Assembly (NCBI GenBank): GCA_048883405.1
Contig: JBHLQS010000011.1
Location: 1-32,371, forward strand
DNA from: SMTZ1-83 sp048883405
GTDB lineage: Archaea; Asgardarchaeota; Thorarchaeia; Thorarchaeales; Thorarchaeaceae
Direction of reading: 5' to 3'
DNA: 32,371 nucleotides
The notes under the pieces are model-generated. The model was not told where the DNA came from and searched no databases. It saw only the letters and a program-made list of their open reading frames with translations. A program made the position numbers and the translations under genes. Within the stretch, counting starts at the first letter, position 1. Each line of letters opens with the position of its first letter. Positions 1-7,936 of this stretch are shown here, piece after piece.

Positions 1-116
1 TCAACAGCCTGGCCAAGCAGAGGCAGGACAATAGCAGCAACGCCCATCGCCAAAGCAACAGCATAGAGAATGAGTAGGATCATCTTATCCCATGACATAC
101 TTTCGCTCGTTTTCAT
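1..116 (-). CDS. Partial membrane protein, N-terminus only
   Basis: Only the first 38 codons lie in the window; the gene continues past the left edge. After a short polar start (MKTSESMSWDKM) comes one long hydrophobic stretch of about 20 residues rich in Leu, Ala and Val, so the protein starts with a membrane helix or an uncleaved signal anchor. The ATG at 116 is preceded by GAGGAG, a good ribosome binding site; a second in-frame ATG follows six codons later. It is divergent from the membrane protein gene at 222 and shares its short promoter region. The function cannot be judged from this fragment. Confidence 0.6.
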   Translation of the reverse strand, partial: MKTSESMSWDKMILLILYAVALAMGVAAIVLPLLGQAV

Positions 117-157
117 CAACTCCTCTAAAGCAGAGGTTACCGGGGTGGGAATCGTGA

Positions 158-167
158 CTTAAAAACC
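158..167. promoter_or_regulatory. Shared TATA-like element between divergent genes
   Basis: The 105-bp gap between the two divergent genes holds CTTAAAAACC. Read on the plus strand it would place a start near 188, giving a leader of about 34 nt for the gene at 222. Read on the minus strand it would place a start near 138, about 22 nt before the ATG at 116. One AT element serving both directions is inferred from spacing alone. Confidence 0.35.
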
Positions 168-221
168 TTCGATATCTTATTGTAGCACGATGGTTCAAGG
201 GAGCGAAGGAGAGAGTATGAG

Positions 222-671
222 ATGATGAGCGAAAGAACACGAGAACAACGGTTCGATGATGTCTTCCAGATGGTGCTAATCATCGTAGCTCTATCATTCG
301 ATATTCTGTGGGCTATAGGACGTTTTCCAGTAGCTGAGATAGCAGTATTCATATTCGTTCTGATGATTTGGGCCTACGGCAATCTGAAAGGAGGCGTATT
401 GGAGTATCCTTTCAAACTCGGTAGCTTCAATCTTGCAATAATCCTCCTCACCAATTTCTATGCAGTAGCGATGTTTGGTGATATGACTCTACTTGGACTA
501 TGGGAGCTAGTGATCAGCGCTTTTGCACTCCCGCTCATTTGCGTAGCAATTACACTCAGTCTTGTTTCTTATTTAAGGGAATCAATAGATCGAGAGATAA
601 CAATGGGGATTGTTATTGGTGGAACCGTTGGTTACATCTTTTCTATGAGCCTCTTCTTCATATTCAGCTGA
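222..671 (+). CDS. Five-helix membrane protein of unknown function
   Basis: I do not recognise this 149-residue protein. A charged N-terminus (MMSERTREQRFDD) is followed by about five hydrophobic segments near residues 15-35, 40-57, 70-87, 92-117 and 125-149, with very short connecting loops, so it is almost entirely membrane embedded. AAGGAG sits 9 nt before the ATG at 222; a second ATG follows directly at 225. The next gene starts 28 nt downstream on the same strand, so the two may be co-transcribed. No catalytic motif is visible. Confidence 0.75.
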   Translation: MMSERTREQRFDDVFQMVLIIVALSFDILWAIGRFPVAEIAVFIFVLMIWAYGNLKGGVLEYPFKLGSFNLAIILLTNFYAVAMFGDMTLLGLWELVISAFALPLICVAITLSLVSYLRESIDREITMGIVIGGTVGYIFSMSLFFIFS

Positions 672-699
672 ACGTCAGACGGATACAAGGTGATATGAG

Positions 700-1080
700 A
701 TGCAGAGCATGAAGATCTATGTTGCGGGACCATATACAGATGATACAATGGAACAGATAGAAGAGAATGTTCAGAGGGCCATTGACGCAGGGATTCACAT
801 TTGGAAGAAGGGACACTTCCCGCTGATACCACATCTCCTGCACTGGGTAGATCTGCGTGCGAATGAAAATGGAGTCCCTATGGATTGGAAAGACTACATG
901 CTATGGGATGCGCCTTGGCTTGACCATTGCGATGCGTTATATCTGCTAGCCGAGTCCAAGGGAGCTCTCATAGAACTTGAGAGGGCATCTGAAAAAGGAC
1001 TGGTGATCTTTCGTGCTCTTGAAGAGATACCTAGTGTGGAAAGGGCGTCAACTTGGGCAGATGTTCATATCAAAGAGTAA
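700..1080 (+). CDS. Nucleoside 2-deoxyribosyltransferase-like protein (DUF4406-type)
   Basis: This 126-residue protein begins with KIYVAGPYTDD, the beta-strand and Gly-Pro-Tyr loop of the nucleoside 2-deoxyribosyltransferase fold. It continues with the family spacing: a conserved HFPLIPHLLHW segment (about 39-49), the WLDHCDALYLL strand (about 74-84), and SKGALIELERA (about 87-97), where the Glu matches the nucleophile position of deoxyribosyltransferases. Length fits the small DUF4406 branch. Members act, or are predicted to act, on N-glycosidic bonds of deoxynucleosides in salvage or nucleotide clean-up; the substrate here is unknown. GGTGAT lies just before the ATG at 700, and a second in-frame ATG lies at 709. 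Confidence 0.8.
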   Translation: MQSMKIYVAGPYTDDTMEQIEENVQRAIDAGIHIWKKGHFPLIPHLLHWVDLRANENGVPMDWKDYMLWDAPWLDHCDALYLLAESKGALIELERASEKGLVIFRALEEIPSVERASTWADVHIKE

Positions 1081-1083
1081 TCT

Positions 1084-2109
1084 CTAGCGCTGGGTCCTTT
1101 CGCCACTCATCATCCTTCTAATCCCAGGGAGTTCAAGACCTGTGTGATTTCTGACAATTTTCAGAAGAGTCATGTTTTGCGGCAATTGTTCTCGAATCAT
1201 ATCAGCCGCCCCATTTCTCAATCCTATGTTTTCGGAATCGATATTCAGAGAAACTATGATATCTGTAAGCCGCCTAAGAGAGCCTAAGGCCTCGAAGAAC
1301 TGTATATCTTCAACTTTCTTATGACTGGCTTTCTCATATCCCCTTAGAATAATGTCGCGCATCGAATCCCCAACATATACTTTGGATAAGACCAAGGTCC
1401 ACGCTAGGTCTACCCGGTAGTCTGTCAGATCTGCTGCAGTCCAATCAATCACGAATGGTTGGCCACTGCTGTCAATCAAGATATTATTCGGATGGAAGTC
1501 ATTATGCACAGCTGAGAGCTTCGCAAATGATACACTATCAGATTTGCCCCTAAGCCACTCCACAAGTTCGAGAAGCTCATCGTTGCCAAGTTCCTTAGCT
1601 CGTCCTTCATATTTCTCTATCCAACGCGAAACCGATTTCTCTGAGTCAAGTCCCTCGAATTCGTCTTCATTCTCTACTAATAAGCGCCAATCCAGCTCGT
1701 GCAGGTCAAAGAATAGCCTGCAAAATAGCCGAAAGAGTGGTGAAGAATCTGTTTCTGACTCCAGAAAGTTCCACATTGGGTTTCCTTCAATTCTTTCCAT
1801 CAATATGAATGGTTGTCCAAGATGTGTTGAGTTAACTTCCAAGAGAGAAACCTTTGGTACCGGATAATCCGCTCTGTGAAGACGCTGTAGAAGACCGAAC
1901 TCATTTCTAGCTTTGTGAGCTGCCCAAGGACCCGAGTATAGTCGAACGACCAATTTCTCAATGCTTTTATCGTCGCCCCTGATTCGCTCCAAATCAAATG
2001 AATAGATGTCAGTTTCCCAACCATCTGTTATCTCTATCATTTGTGATACATGGAAGTCTTGGGAAGGCATTCTCTCCTTAAGGTAGGACTCTAACTTGGA
2101 CGACTGCAT
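1084..2109 (-). CDS. Aminoglycoside phosphotransferase-family kinase
   Basis: The 341-residue protein has the APH/choline-kinase fold. The catalytic loop HNDFHPNNIL is at about 202-211 (Asp204 as base, Asn209 for metal), followed by the DW of the metal-binding loop at 222-223 in FVIDWTAAD. The N-lobe carries the ATP-site strand ending VVRLY near 54-58 and the hinge ILMERIEGNP near 102-111. In archaea this family rarely means drug resistance; substrates may be amino alcohols, sugars or other small hydroxyl compounds, and none can be named here. A TATA-like TTTTTATTT around 2128-2138 predicts a transcript start within a few bases of the ATG, so translation is probably leaderless. The stop lies 3 nt from the stop of the convergent gene at 700-1080. 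Confidence 0.85.
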   Translation of the reverse strand: MQSSKLESYLKERMPSQDFHVSQMIEITDGWETDIYSFDLERIRGDDKSIEKLVVRLYSGPWAAHKARNEFGLLQRLHRADYPVPKVSLLEVNSTHLGQPFILMERIEGNPMWNFLESETDSSPLFRLFCRLFFDLHELDWRLLVENEDEFEGLDSEKSVSRWIEKYEGRAKELGNDELLELVEWLRGKSDSVSFAKLSAVHNDFHPNNILIDSSGQPFVIDWTAADLTDYRVDLAWTLVLSKVYVGDSMRDIILRGYEKASHKKVEDIQFFEALGSLRRLTDIIVSLNIDSENIGLRNGAADMIREQLPQNMTLLKIVRNHTGLELPGIRRMMSGERTQR

Positions 2110-2195
2110 GACTAACCGAATACTATTCTAAATAAAAACCAGTTGACAGGGCTCGAATTCTAGCGTTCTGTAGAAAAGAACGCCCGTGTACACAC

Positions 2196-2253
2196 CTTTA
2201 TAAGGCTTATAAAGAGAAGAAGAGCAAATGCGTGCCTTATATACTATATAAGG
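2196..2253 (+). promoter_or_regulatory. TBP gene promoter with two 19-bp TATA palindromes
   Basis: Two perfect palindromes, each with one unpaired central base, lie upstream of the TBP start codon. The first, 2196-2214, reads CTTTATAAGGCTTATAAAG. The second, 2235-2253, reads CCTTATATACTATATAAGG. Their centres are 39 bp apart. The first would give a start near 2227 and a leader of about 40 nt. The left half of the second lies about 26 bp before the ATG at 2266, the spacing expected for a leaderless transcript. GGGAG at 2252-2256 could also act as a ribosome binding site. TBP binding its own promoter in either direction is the natural inference. Confidence 0.6.
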
Positions 2254-2265
2254 GAGAGATTTTCG

Positions 2266-2850
2266 ATGCCAGTTCCAAAACCAAAGACCAAAATAGAGAA
2301 CGTCGTAGCTTCCGTCATTCTCAATCAGAGGCTTGACCTCGATGAGATCGCGGCAACTATGCCAAACGTCGAGTTTGACCCGGAGCAGTTCCCCGGACTT
2401 GTATACCGATTGAAGAAACCGAAGACAGCCACACTGATTTTCAACTCAGGTAAAATGGTGTGTACGGGCGCAAAGAGTGAGAAGGAGGCAAAACGCGCTG
2501 TCAATAAGATCGTCAAAAACATCAAAGAGGCGGGCATAGAGATAACAGGAAAGCCAATCATTGTTGTCCAGAACATCGTAGCAAGCGCTAGCCTAGGTGC
2601 TGAGCTCAATCTCGAGTTGGCAGCCATGAAGCTCGAGAACACGCTCTATGAGCCTGAGCAGTTCCCTGGTCTGATCTATAGAATGAGAGACCCCAAGGTA
2701 GTCATTCTCTTGTTTGGCTCAGGCAAACTCGTCATCACTGGTGCAAAGTTTGAGCCCCAGATTGATGAAGCCGCTCTGAAGGTGATGGACCGCCTCCTCG
2801 AGCTAGGCGTCATGAGAATCCCAGAAGAATGGGATCTTGATGAGGACTAA
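2266..2850 (+). CDS. tbp: TATA-box-binding protein (TBP)
   Basis: This 194-residue protein is the archaeal TATA-binding protein, which bends promoter DNA and recruits TFB and RNA polymerase. It shows the classic direct repeat: IENVVASVILNQRLDLDEIA (about 10-29) is mirrored by VQNIVASASLGAELNLELAA (about 101-120), and each half continues with EPEQFPGLIYR-type and SGKxVxTGAK-type strands (FPGLVYRLKKP/SGKMVCTGAK, then FPGLIYRMRDP/SGKLVITGAK). The length is usual. The C-terminus (PEEWDLDED) is acidic, as in many archaeal TBPs. It stands alone, is divergent from the APH-type kinase, and is followed by a hairpin terminator. Confidence 0.98.
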   Translation: MPVPKPKTKIENVVASVILNQRLDLDEIAATMPNVEFDPEQFPGLVYRLKKPKTATLIFNSGKMVCTGAKSEKEAKRAVNKIVKNIKEAGIEITGKPIIVVQNIVASASLGAELNLELAAMKLENTLYEPEQFPGLIYRMRDPKVVILLFGSGKLVITGAKFEPQIDEAALKVMDRLLELGVMRIPEEWDLDED

Positions 2851-2873
2851 GAAAATCAATTCAACTGTTGGAT

Positions 2874-2894
2874 GAGGAGGGTTCATTCCTCCTC
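2874..2894 (+). terminator. Hairpin terminator after TBP
   Basis: GAGGAGG and CCTCCTC form a 7-bp stem around a 7-nt loop, 24 nt after the TBP stop codon. It is followed by pyrimidine-rich sequence with several T runs to about 2925. Archaeal termination needs mainly the T runs, so the stem may also protect the 3' end. Confidence 0.55.
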
Positions 2895-2949
2895 TATCGC
2901 TCTTCTTTCCTAGGCTTTTTCCAAAAGGCTATTAGCTAAGATGTGAATT

Positions 2950-3183
2950 TTGAATTGGGATATCGTGTCTAGAGCTCACAACCAAGGTTCGGCAGTATAT
3001 CGTTTCAGGTTTCTCTTTCTTCTAGTCCTATGGATACTAGCTATTTTCCCAATCCTACCACTCTTGGAGAATATGGATTCTGCTCTCCAACCGTGGTTTT
3101 GGGGGCTTTCGTTGGGAACTCTAACTATTGTACTAGTTGGGATCAGCTTGGATTTCACGGATAGAAATCGTTCTAGCCAATAG
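2950..3183 (+). CDS. Small two-helix membrane protein
   Basis: I do not recognise this 77-residue protein. Two hydrophobic segments (about residues 21-38 and 49-68) are separated by a short loop containing an aromatic PWFWG motif, with a basic N-terminus and a polar C-terminus (LDFTDRNRSSQ). The start is a TTG preceded at short distance by GATGTGA, a plausible ribosome binding site. The layout, including FLFLLVLWI, LPLL and WG at similar spacing, resembles the N-terminal half of the next gene at 3330, so the two could be distant paralogues. It could also be a spurious ORF. Confidence 0.45.
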   Translation: MNWDIVSRAHNQGSAVYRFRFLFLLVLWILAIFPILPLLENMDSALQPWFWGLSLGTLTIVLVGISLDFTDRNRSSQ

Positions 3184-3329
3184 GCGATGGTTTGGAGCAT
3201 TCTGAAGAAACCAACATATTCCAGAATGGTCCGCCTAAGAAAGACTGCATGACATTCGCAATAACCGTGAAATACGCAACTGGTGCCAAAGCCTATTAGT
3301 CTAGGTGACTAATTCACCTCGGGCATAAG

Positions 3330-3875
3330 TTGAGACGATATGGTAAACCGATATTGCGCAGAAATCCTCGAAGGACAATATGCATCGTAGCTTTCCTCTT
3401 CTTCGTTATGGTCTGGATATTCATTGTATATGCAGCCCTACCCATCCTAGTAAGCGTGACCAATCTTGGCGGAACTTTGGCTTGGGGCATCACCATTGGG
3501 CTAATGGTTGTCTTTCTGGCAGGCTCCGTTATGGCATGCATCAAAGTCGCGGCTTCAGAGGATATGCCAGAATATGCTGCACCTTATGATACAGCAAGGG
3601 TAACAAGAATCGTTCAGGAAAAGACTGCAAATGAGATTGTGGAACATTTAGTATCCGGAGCTCCCGGCACTACTTTTCGCGAGGCTCTTGAGCACCGCTG
3701 GCCTTTCAAATCCATTGATAAGGATGAGGAATGGATCATTCAAGACTCAAAATCAAATGATGTCACGGACAGGCCGCTAGTTGATTGCAATGATATTGCT
3801 GCAATAATTGTCTTCAGTAGAACCCCCGATACCTCAGAAGAAGCCAACCATCTCCCAGAGTGGTGGGATACATAG
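3330..3875 (+). CDS. Two-helix membrane protein with soluble C-terminal region
   Basis: I do not recognise this 181-residue protein. A strongly basic N-terminus (MRRYGKPILRRNPRR) precedes two membrane helices at about 18-38 and 48-70. A soluble region of about 110 residues follows and ends in NHLPEWWDT. By the positive-inside rule both ends should face the cytoplasm. The start is a TTG with no strong ribosome binding site; an imperfect palindrome (AGGTGA at 3303-3308, TCACCT at 3314-3319) lies just upstream. The last 14 codons overlap the 3' end of the convergent protease gene by 42 bp. Confidence 0.6.
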   Translation: MRRYGKPILRRNPRRTICIVAFLFFVMVWIFIVYAALPILVSVTNLGGTLAWGITIGLMVVFLAGSVMACIKVAASEDMPEYAAPYDTARVTRIVQEKTANEIVEHLVSGAPGTTFREALEHRWPFKSIDKDEEWIIQDSKSNDVTDRPLVDCNDIAAIIVFSRTPDTSEEANHLPEWWDT

Positions 3876-5051
3876 GACTAGGACTATCATTGAAGCGACA
3901 AAGAGCACCTTTCTCCAGAGAGGAATCTCTATTGTGTCGTTCAGCGGCCCCGGATGCTCTCCGCCTTGTGAAATGAATAGGATAAGAATTGCCATCAAAT
4001 AATAGCCAGCTAGCAACATGACTACAATTCCTGCCCAACCAATGTACTTGTGGTTCTTTCCTCCAACAATCGCACGTAGTGCATGTCCTCCATCTAGCTG
4101 AGAAATAGGGAAGAGGTTCAGAGATGTAATGAGCATTCCGATCCAGCTTGCAAATGCAACAGGATGCATGTAGAGGGTTCCTCCTGCTGGGATGAGGTCA
4201 GCAAACAAGATTTCCATCAATTGGAAGAGAAGTGGGACCCCGATAGATCCTGACATTCCTGGGTAGGCTGCATCGATGGCAATAATCTGTTCAGCTGTAA
4301 CAGGAACGGACAGGAAGAAGCCCCAGATGAGGACCAAGAGGGTAACTACGAAACCAGCCAGCGGACCAGCTACTCCCATGTCAAATAGGTCCCTTCGATT
4401 GTAGGGCGGACTCTTTTGCTGAATGAATGCACCAAACGTGCCGCCAATCTGAGGTAGTCCTGGAATAAAATATGGAGGAGTCGCCTCTATTCCTAATTTC
4501 CTGCTTGATAGATAATGCCCCATTTCATGTGTGAATATAATCCCCATGAGGGCTGCAATGAAAATGAGCGTTGTCCAGAGAATATCCAAGATTGTGTAGC
4601 CTGTGGCTCCATAGAATAGCGTCAAAAAGACAGGACTTGTCGCTTGCCAGAATCCAGCTAGAGCAATGGTTCCCATTGTGGCAACAAAGAGACCGTAATT
4701 GACTCTCACGTCCGATTTGGGTTGCTTCTCCTTGGGAACAAAGCGGATGAAGTACTCGCCATTGGTCTTGTCCCTCCATCTGACAACTGGCCAGACTGAG
4801 AGCTGTTCGCACCGGTCTGCAATTCCTCTGAACACAAGGTCCTGTTCCTCTGTAGATGGGACAATTCCCTCATGCCATCTGACTGCGAAAGTCGGCATAC
4901 CATGATAGAATTGCTCATCAAGGACTTCAAACTGATTCTGAAGAATTGTGCTTAGCTCGGCATGAGTAGGATAGGTAATCAATGTAGTCTGATATTCATC
5001 GCCTATAGCCACTTTTTCATCTCCATTGATGGTACGCGTTTTGAAGTCCAT
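3834..5051 (-). CDS. Site-2-protease-type intramembrane metalloprotease (M50)
   Basis: This 405-residue protein belongs to the M50 family of zinc proteases that cut within membranes. The zinc motif HEMGH is at about 175-179 inside a hydrophobic helix (IFIAALMGIIFTHEMGHY). The second conserved motif, LNLFPISQLDGGH, is at about 311-323, with Asp320 as third zinc ligand. FDMGVAGPLAGF (about 223-234) is the usual loop between them. About 115 soluble residues precede the first helix, which resembles the longer EGY1-like branch of plants and prokaryotes. The substrate is unknown; bacterial relatives release membrane-held regulators. A TATA-like GATATATC at 5092-5099 gives a short leader before the ATG at 5051, so the gene has its own promoter. 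Confidence 0.92.
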   Translation of the reverse strand: MDFKTRTINGDEKVAIGDEYQTTLITYPTHAELSTILQNQFEVLDEQFYHGMPTFAVRWHEGIVPSTEEQDLVFRGIADRCEQLSVWPVVRWRDKTNGEYFIRFVPKEKQPKSDVRVNYGLFVATMGTIALAGFWQATSPVFLTLFYGATGYTILDILWTTLIFIAALMGIIFTHEMGHYLSSRKLGIEATPPYFIPGLPQIGGTFGAFIQQKSPPYNRRDLFDMGVAGPLAGFVVTLLVLIWGFFLSVPVTAEQIIAIDAAYPGMSGSIGVPLLFQLMEILFADLIPAGGTLYMHPVAFASWIGMLITSLNLFPISQLDGGHALRAIVGGKNHKYIGWAGIVVMLLAGYYLMAILILFISQGGEHPGPLNDTIEIPLWRKVLFVASMIVLVLCIPPLWEMVGFF

Positions 5052-5100
5052 ATTCTATGTTATTAAGACTATTCTCATGGGCATCTCAATGGGATATATC

Positions 5101-7014
5101 TCACAATGAGAGTTTGCTAGCATAGATATACGCCCCATGAACAATATCTAAGAGCCACTCATGGCCAGCTGCGCTCCCTATGACATCGACTTTTAATCCC
5201 ATCTCTTTCGCTGCATCAATGAAGCGTGTCTTCGGTCTTGATCGAGCTGCCACTACTACGGTATCAACGCCTATTAGTGTAAGTTCTTCTGCAGAGCTGA
5301 CTTGAACATAGTCCTTGGCAATCTGAGCTATCTCCGCGTTCCGGTGTACAGTGACTCCCTTCTCAGCCATGGCCTTGAGAATCACCCAACGTGTTGTTCG
5401 ACCGAGATCAAGACCTATTCGTTCACCCTTCTCAAAAAGGTCCACAGAGTCAGCGCGCGATTTCAGGAATATTGATGCATAGCAGCCCAACGCGTTGCCA
5501 CCAATGATAGCAACTCTACCCAAATTCCTTGGAGATCTCTCAATCATATCTCTCACAGTTGCCACATGAGGCAATTCAACTCCCTCTATTGGTGGCACTG
5601 CGGTATGAGTACCACCCGCAAACACGATTCTGTCAAATCCGGCATATCCAATCGAATCCACGCTAACTCTTGAGCCAAGTCTGAGGTCTACACCCAAGCG
5701 CCTCATCTCTCGATCTTGGTGCACGACATACGACGCAAATTCACCACGACCAGGTATGCGCGACGCTAGATTCAGGAGACCACCCACTCGCCTGTTTTCA
5801 TCGAACAGAGTCACTTTGAAGCCCCGCATGGCGAAAACTCGTGCAGCTTCCAGACCAGCTACTCCTGCTCCGATGATTGCGATATTTCCAATCCCTTTAG
5901 CCCCTAGCTTTCTATTTAGCTCATATCCTGCTTCAGGATTAATTGCACAAGTGACTGCCTGAAGCTGGAACACCATGTCTAGGCAACCTTGATTACACCC
6001 GATGCAAGTGCGAATCTTTTCCGCCTCTCCTGAACGTATCTTCTCCATTATCGCCGCGTCTGAGAGAAATCCCCTACACATGCCTATCAGTTCTGCTTTG
6101 CCTCTAGCAAGAATTCGTTCTGCTATCGTGGGGCTATTTATTCTATTGCAGGCAATCACCGGAACATCGACAACATCCGCGATGCCTTCTGCTAGGTATG
6201 CAAAGTGCCCACGCGGCACGTCCATCGTAAGTTGTGGCACTCGCGTTTCGTGCCAGCCCCCTGTGACATTGATGCAATCCACTCCTGCTTGCACTAGCCA
6301 TGGTGCCAGGGTTTTATTGTCATCCAAAGTGTTTCCTTCCTCAACGAAGTCTTCTCCACTCATCCGATAGAGAACAGGAAACTCGTGTCCCACTGCATCC
6401 CTCACTGACCTTACGGCCTCTAGAGCAAATCTAGCTCTCGACTCAAGGTCGCCGCCGTATTCGTCATCCCTCTTGTTTGTTGCCCGTGCAAGAAACTGAT
6501 TAATCAGGTACCCTGCCGAACCTATAATTTCCACAGCATCGAAGCCTGCTTTCTTTGCTCGTTCAGCAGCGAGCGCGAAATTCGCCACTGTGTTCATAAT
6601 CTCTTCAATTGAAAGGGCGCGAGGCGTCTCTCTGGTAAGTCTGCAGGGTACAGCTGATGCTGAAACGGCTTGCTCGCCAAGTATCAAGGAAGGGACATAT
6701 CGCCCTGCATGGTAAAGTTGAGCTGCGACTGGCACATCGAATGAGTGGATTGAATCGGTGAGCCTCTTCAGACCTTTAATGTGATCGTCTTGACTGATAC
6801 CAATCATTGTGGGTCCACTGGACCCATGTCTTTCTGTATAACAACCGCCAACAATTATGAGACCGGGTCTGTATTGAGCCCTTTCCCTATAGAACTCCAC
6901 TAATTTGTCTGTTACGGCGCCATCTTCTTCACAATATCCAAGATGAGTGGCAAGAAGCACTAGGCGATTCTTGAGCTCAAGGGTGCCAATGTTAGCTGAC
7001 TTAAGTAGCCGCAT
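5101..7014 (-). CDS. 2,4-dienoyl-CoA reductase-like NADH:flavin oxidoreductase
   Basis: The protein of about 637 residues has the three-part layout of FadH-type enzymes: an old-yellow-enzyme FMN barrel, a 4Fe-4S cluster and an FAD/NAD(P)H half. Counting from this start, the cluster cysteines are Cys337, Cys340, Cys344 and Cys356 (CIGCNQGC, then C). The FAD loop is AIIGAGVAG near 380-387, and a second nucleotide loop, AIIGGNALG, lies near 520. Tyr169 (GSAGYLINQF) and His255 (GGWHETR) match the active-site Tyr and His of E. coli FadH. A longer reading from a TTG at 7053 is open, but the ATG at 7014 aligns with family starts and has GGATGAT just upstream. It follows the hydrolase gene by 7 nt. 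True substrate uncertain; related enzymes reduce other enoates. Confidence 0.9.
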   Translation of the reverse strand: MRLLKSANIGTLELKNRLVLLATHLGYCEEDGAVTDKLVEFYRERAQYRPGLIIVGGCYTERHGSSGPTMIGISQDDHIKGLKRLTDSIHSFDVPVAAQLYHAGRYVPSLILGEQAVSASAVPCRLTRETPRALSIEEIMNTVANFALAAERAKKAGFDAVEIIGSAGYLINQFLARATNKRDDEYGGDLESRARFALEAVRSVRDAVGHEFPVLYRMSGEDFVEEGNTLDDNKTLAPWLVQAGVDCINVTGGWHETRVPQLTMDVPRGHFAYLAEGIADVVDVPVIACNRINSPTIAERILARGKAELIGMCRGFLSDAAIMEKIRSGEAEKIRTCIGCNQGCLDMVFQLQAVTCAINPEAGYELNRKLGAKGIGNIAIIGAGVAGLEAARVFAMRGFKVTLFDENRRVGGLLNLASRIPGRGEFASYVVHQDREMRRLGVDLRLGSRVSVDSIGYAGFDRIVFAGGTHTAVPPIEGVELPHVATVRDMIERSPRNLGRVAIIGGNALGCYASIFLKSRADSVDLFEKGERIGLDLGRTTRWVILKAMAEKGVTVHRNAEIAQIAKDYVQVSSAEELTLIGVDTVVVAARSRPKTRFIDAAKEMGLKVDVIGSAAGHEWLLDIVHGAYIYASKLSL

Positions 7015-7021
7015 TGCGTAA

Positions 7022-7927
7022 TCATCCTTCATAATATGAAAACCAATGTTCAACTGACATCTTCACTCGGTGTTCAGCGCCCTCTAGGAAATAGTCAGGT
7101 GTTCTTTTCTCATCGAGGAACTGCTTAGATGTCAAGCCCTCTTCAATGCCACCCTTAATCAAATCCCTGAATTTCTTAAGAAACTCCAACTGCTCAACGA
7201 TCCCATCAGACCTGCAGATGGAACCGTGACCCGGAATTACAGCTTCATACTCATCCGATAGTATCTCTTCAAGGCCAGATATCCAGCGGTCTGGATCACA
7301 TGTGCTGTCCCCTGCATAGGGAAAGGACTTGTGGAACAGGAGGTCTCCAATGAAGAGAACTCGCTCAGGCTCAACAATGACAATGGAAGAACCAGCTGTG
7401 TGTCCCCCTATGTGACGAAACACAACATCTTCACCAAATCTGAGCTCCTCGTCAAACGTTATATCAGGAATAAGGACTTTCACCGACTGAAAAGATTCCC
7501 ATAAATCAGGACGAGTGTCCTTGGATTCCTCACCCCAAGCCTTCAACTCCTCCTCAGACCACTGACCATCTAGAGCAGCTTCACAAATCTCCCGAGTCAG
7601 GCTAGAACTGATGAAACTCATTGGTTCAAATGCTTGAGCCCCAAGTACGTGATCAGAATGATAGTGAGTGAGCAGGATCTTATTAATTGGCAAACCGAAG
7701 TTGCTTGTCAAGAACTCCTTGGCTAGAGCGCTCTTTAGATGCATCATACCTGAGTCGACCATCATAATCTCATCATCAAGCACAATGGCCCCAAAGTTGC
7801 CGCCATTCTCTCCAGTGACATCTGCGAATATTCTGTCAGTTACCTTCTCAAGAGCCATGAGAATGACACAGCGGCCTGTCTGATATAGTTCTCCATCCGA
7901 TGCTGGATAATAGGAAGATAAACTCAC
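7022..7927 (-). CDS. Metallo-beta-lactamase-fold hydrolase
   Basis: This 301-residue protein has the di-metal signature HYHSDH at about 88-93, followed by GGHTAGS, LFIGDLLF and VIPGHGS, the other metal-ligand loops of the fold. It most resembles the glyoxalase-II/cyclase-like branch, which cleaves thioesters, lactones or related esters; the substrate is unknown. The annotated GTG start has AAGGG nearby, but the fold really begins at the ATG at 7858 (MALEKVTDRIF), so the first 23 residues may not be translated. It is the middle gene of a minus-strand operon, 9 nt after a membrane protein and 7 nt before the flavoenzyme, which suggests a shared job on an acyl or enoate substrate. Confidence 0.88.
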   Translation of the reverse strand: MSLSSYYPASDGELYQTGRCVILMALEKVTDRIFADVTGENGGNFGAIVLDDEIMMVDSGMMHLKSALAKEFLTSNFGLPINKILLTHYHSDHVLGAQAFEPMSFISSSLTREICEAALDGQWSEEELKAWGEESKDTRPDLWESFQSVKVLIPDITFDEELRFGEDVVFRHIGGHTAGSSIVIVEPERVLFIGDLLFHKSFPYAGDSTCDPDRWISGLEEILSDEYEAVIPGHGSICRSDGIVEQLEFLKKFRDLIKGGIEEGLTSKQFLDEKRTPDYFLEGAEHRVKMSVEHWFSYYEG

Positions 7928-7936
7928 TTAGCCCTT

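Noticed and set aside
1084..2109. Calling the APH-family gene an antibiotic-resistance gene.
   Set aside because: The fold is shared by many small-molecule kinases, and nothing in the sequence or neighbours points to drug modification.
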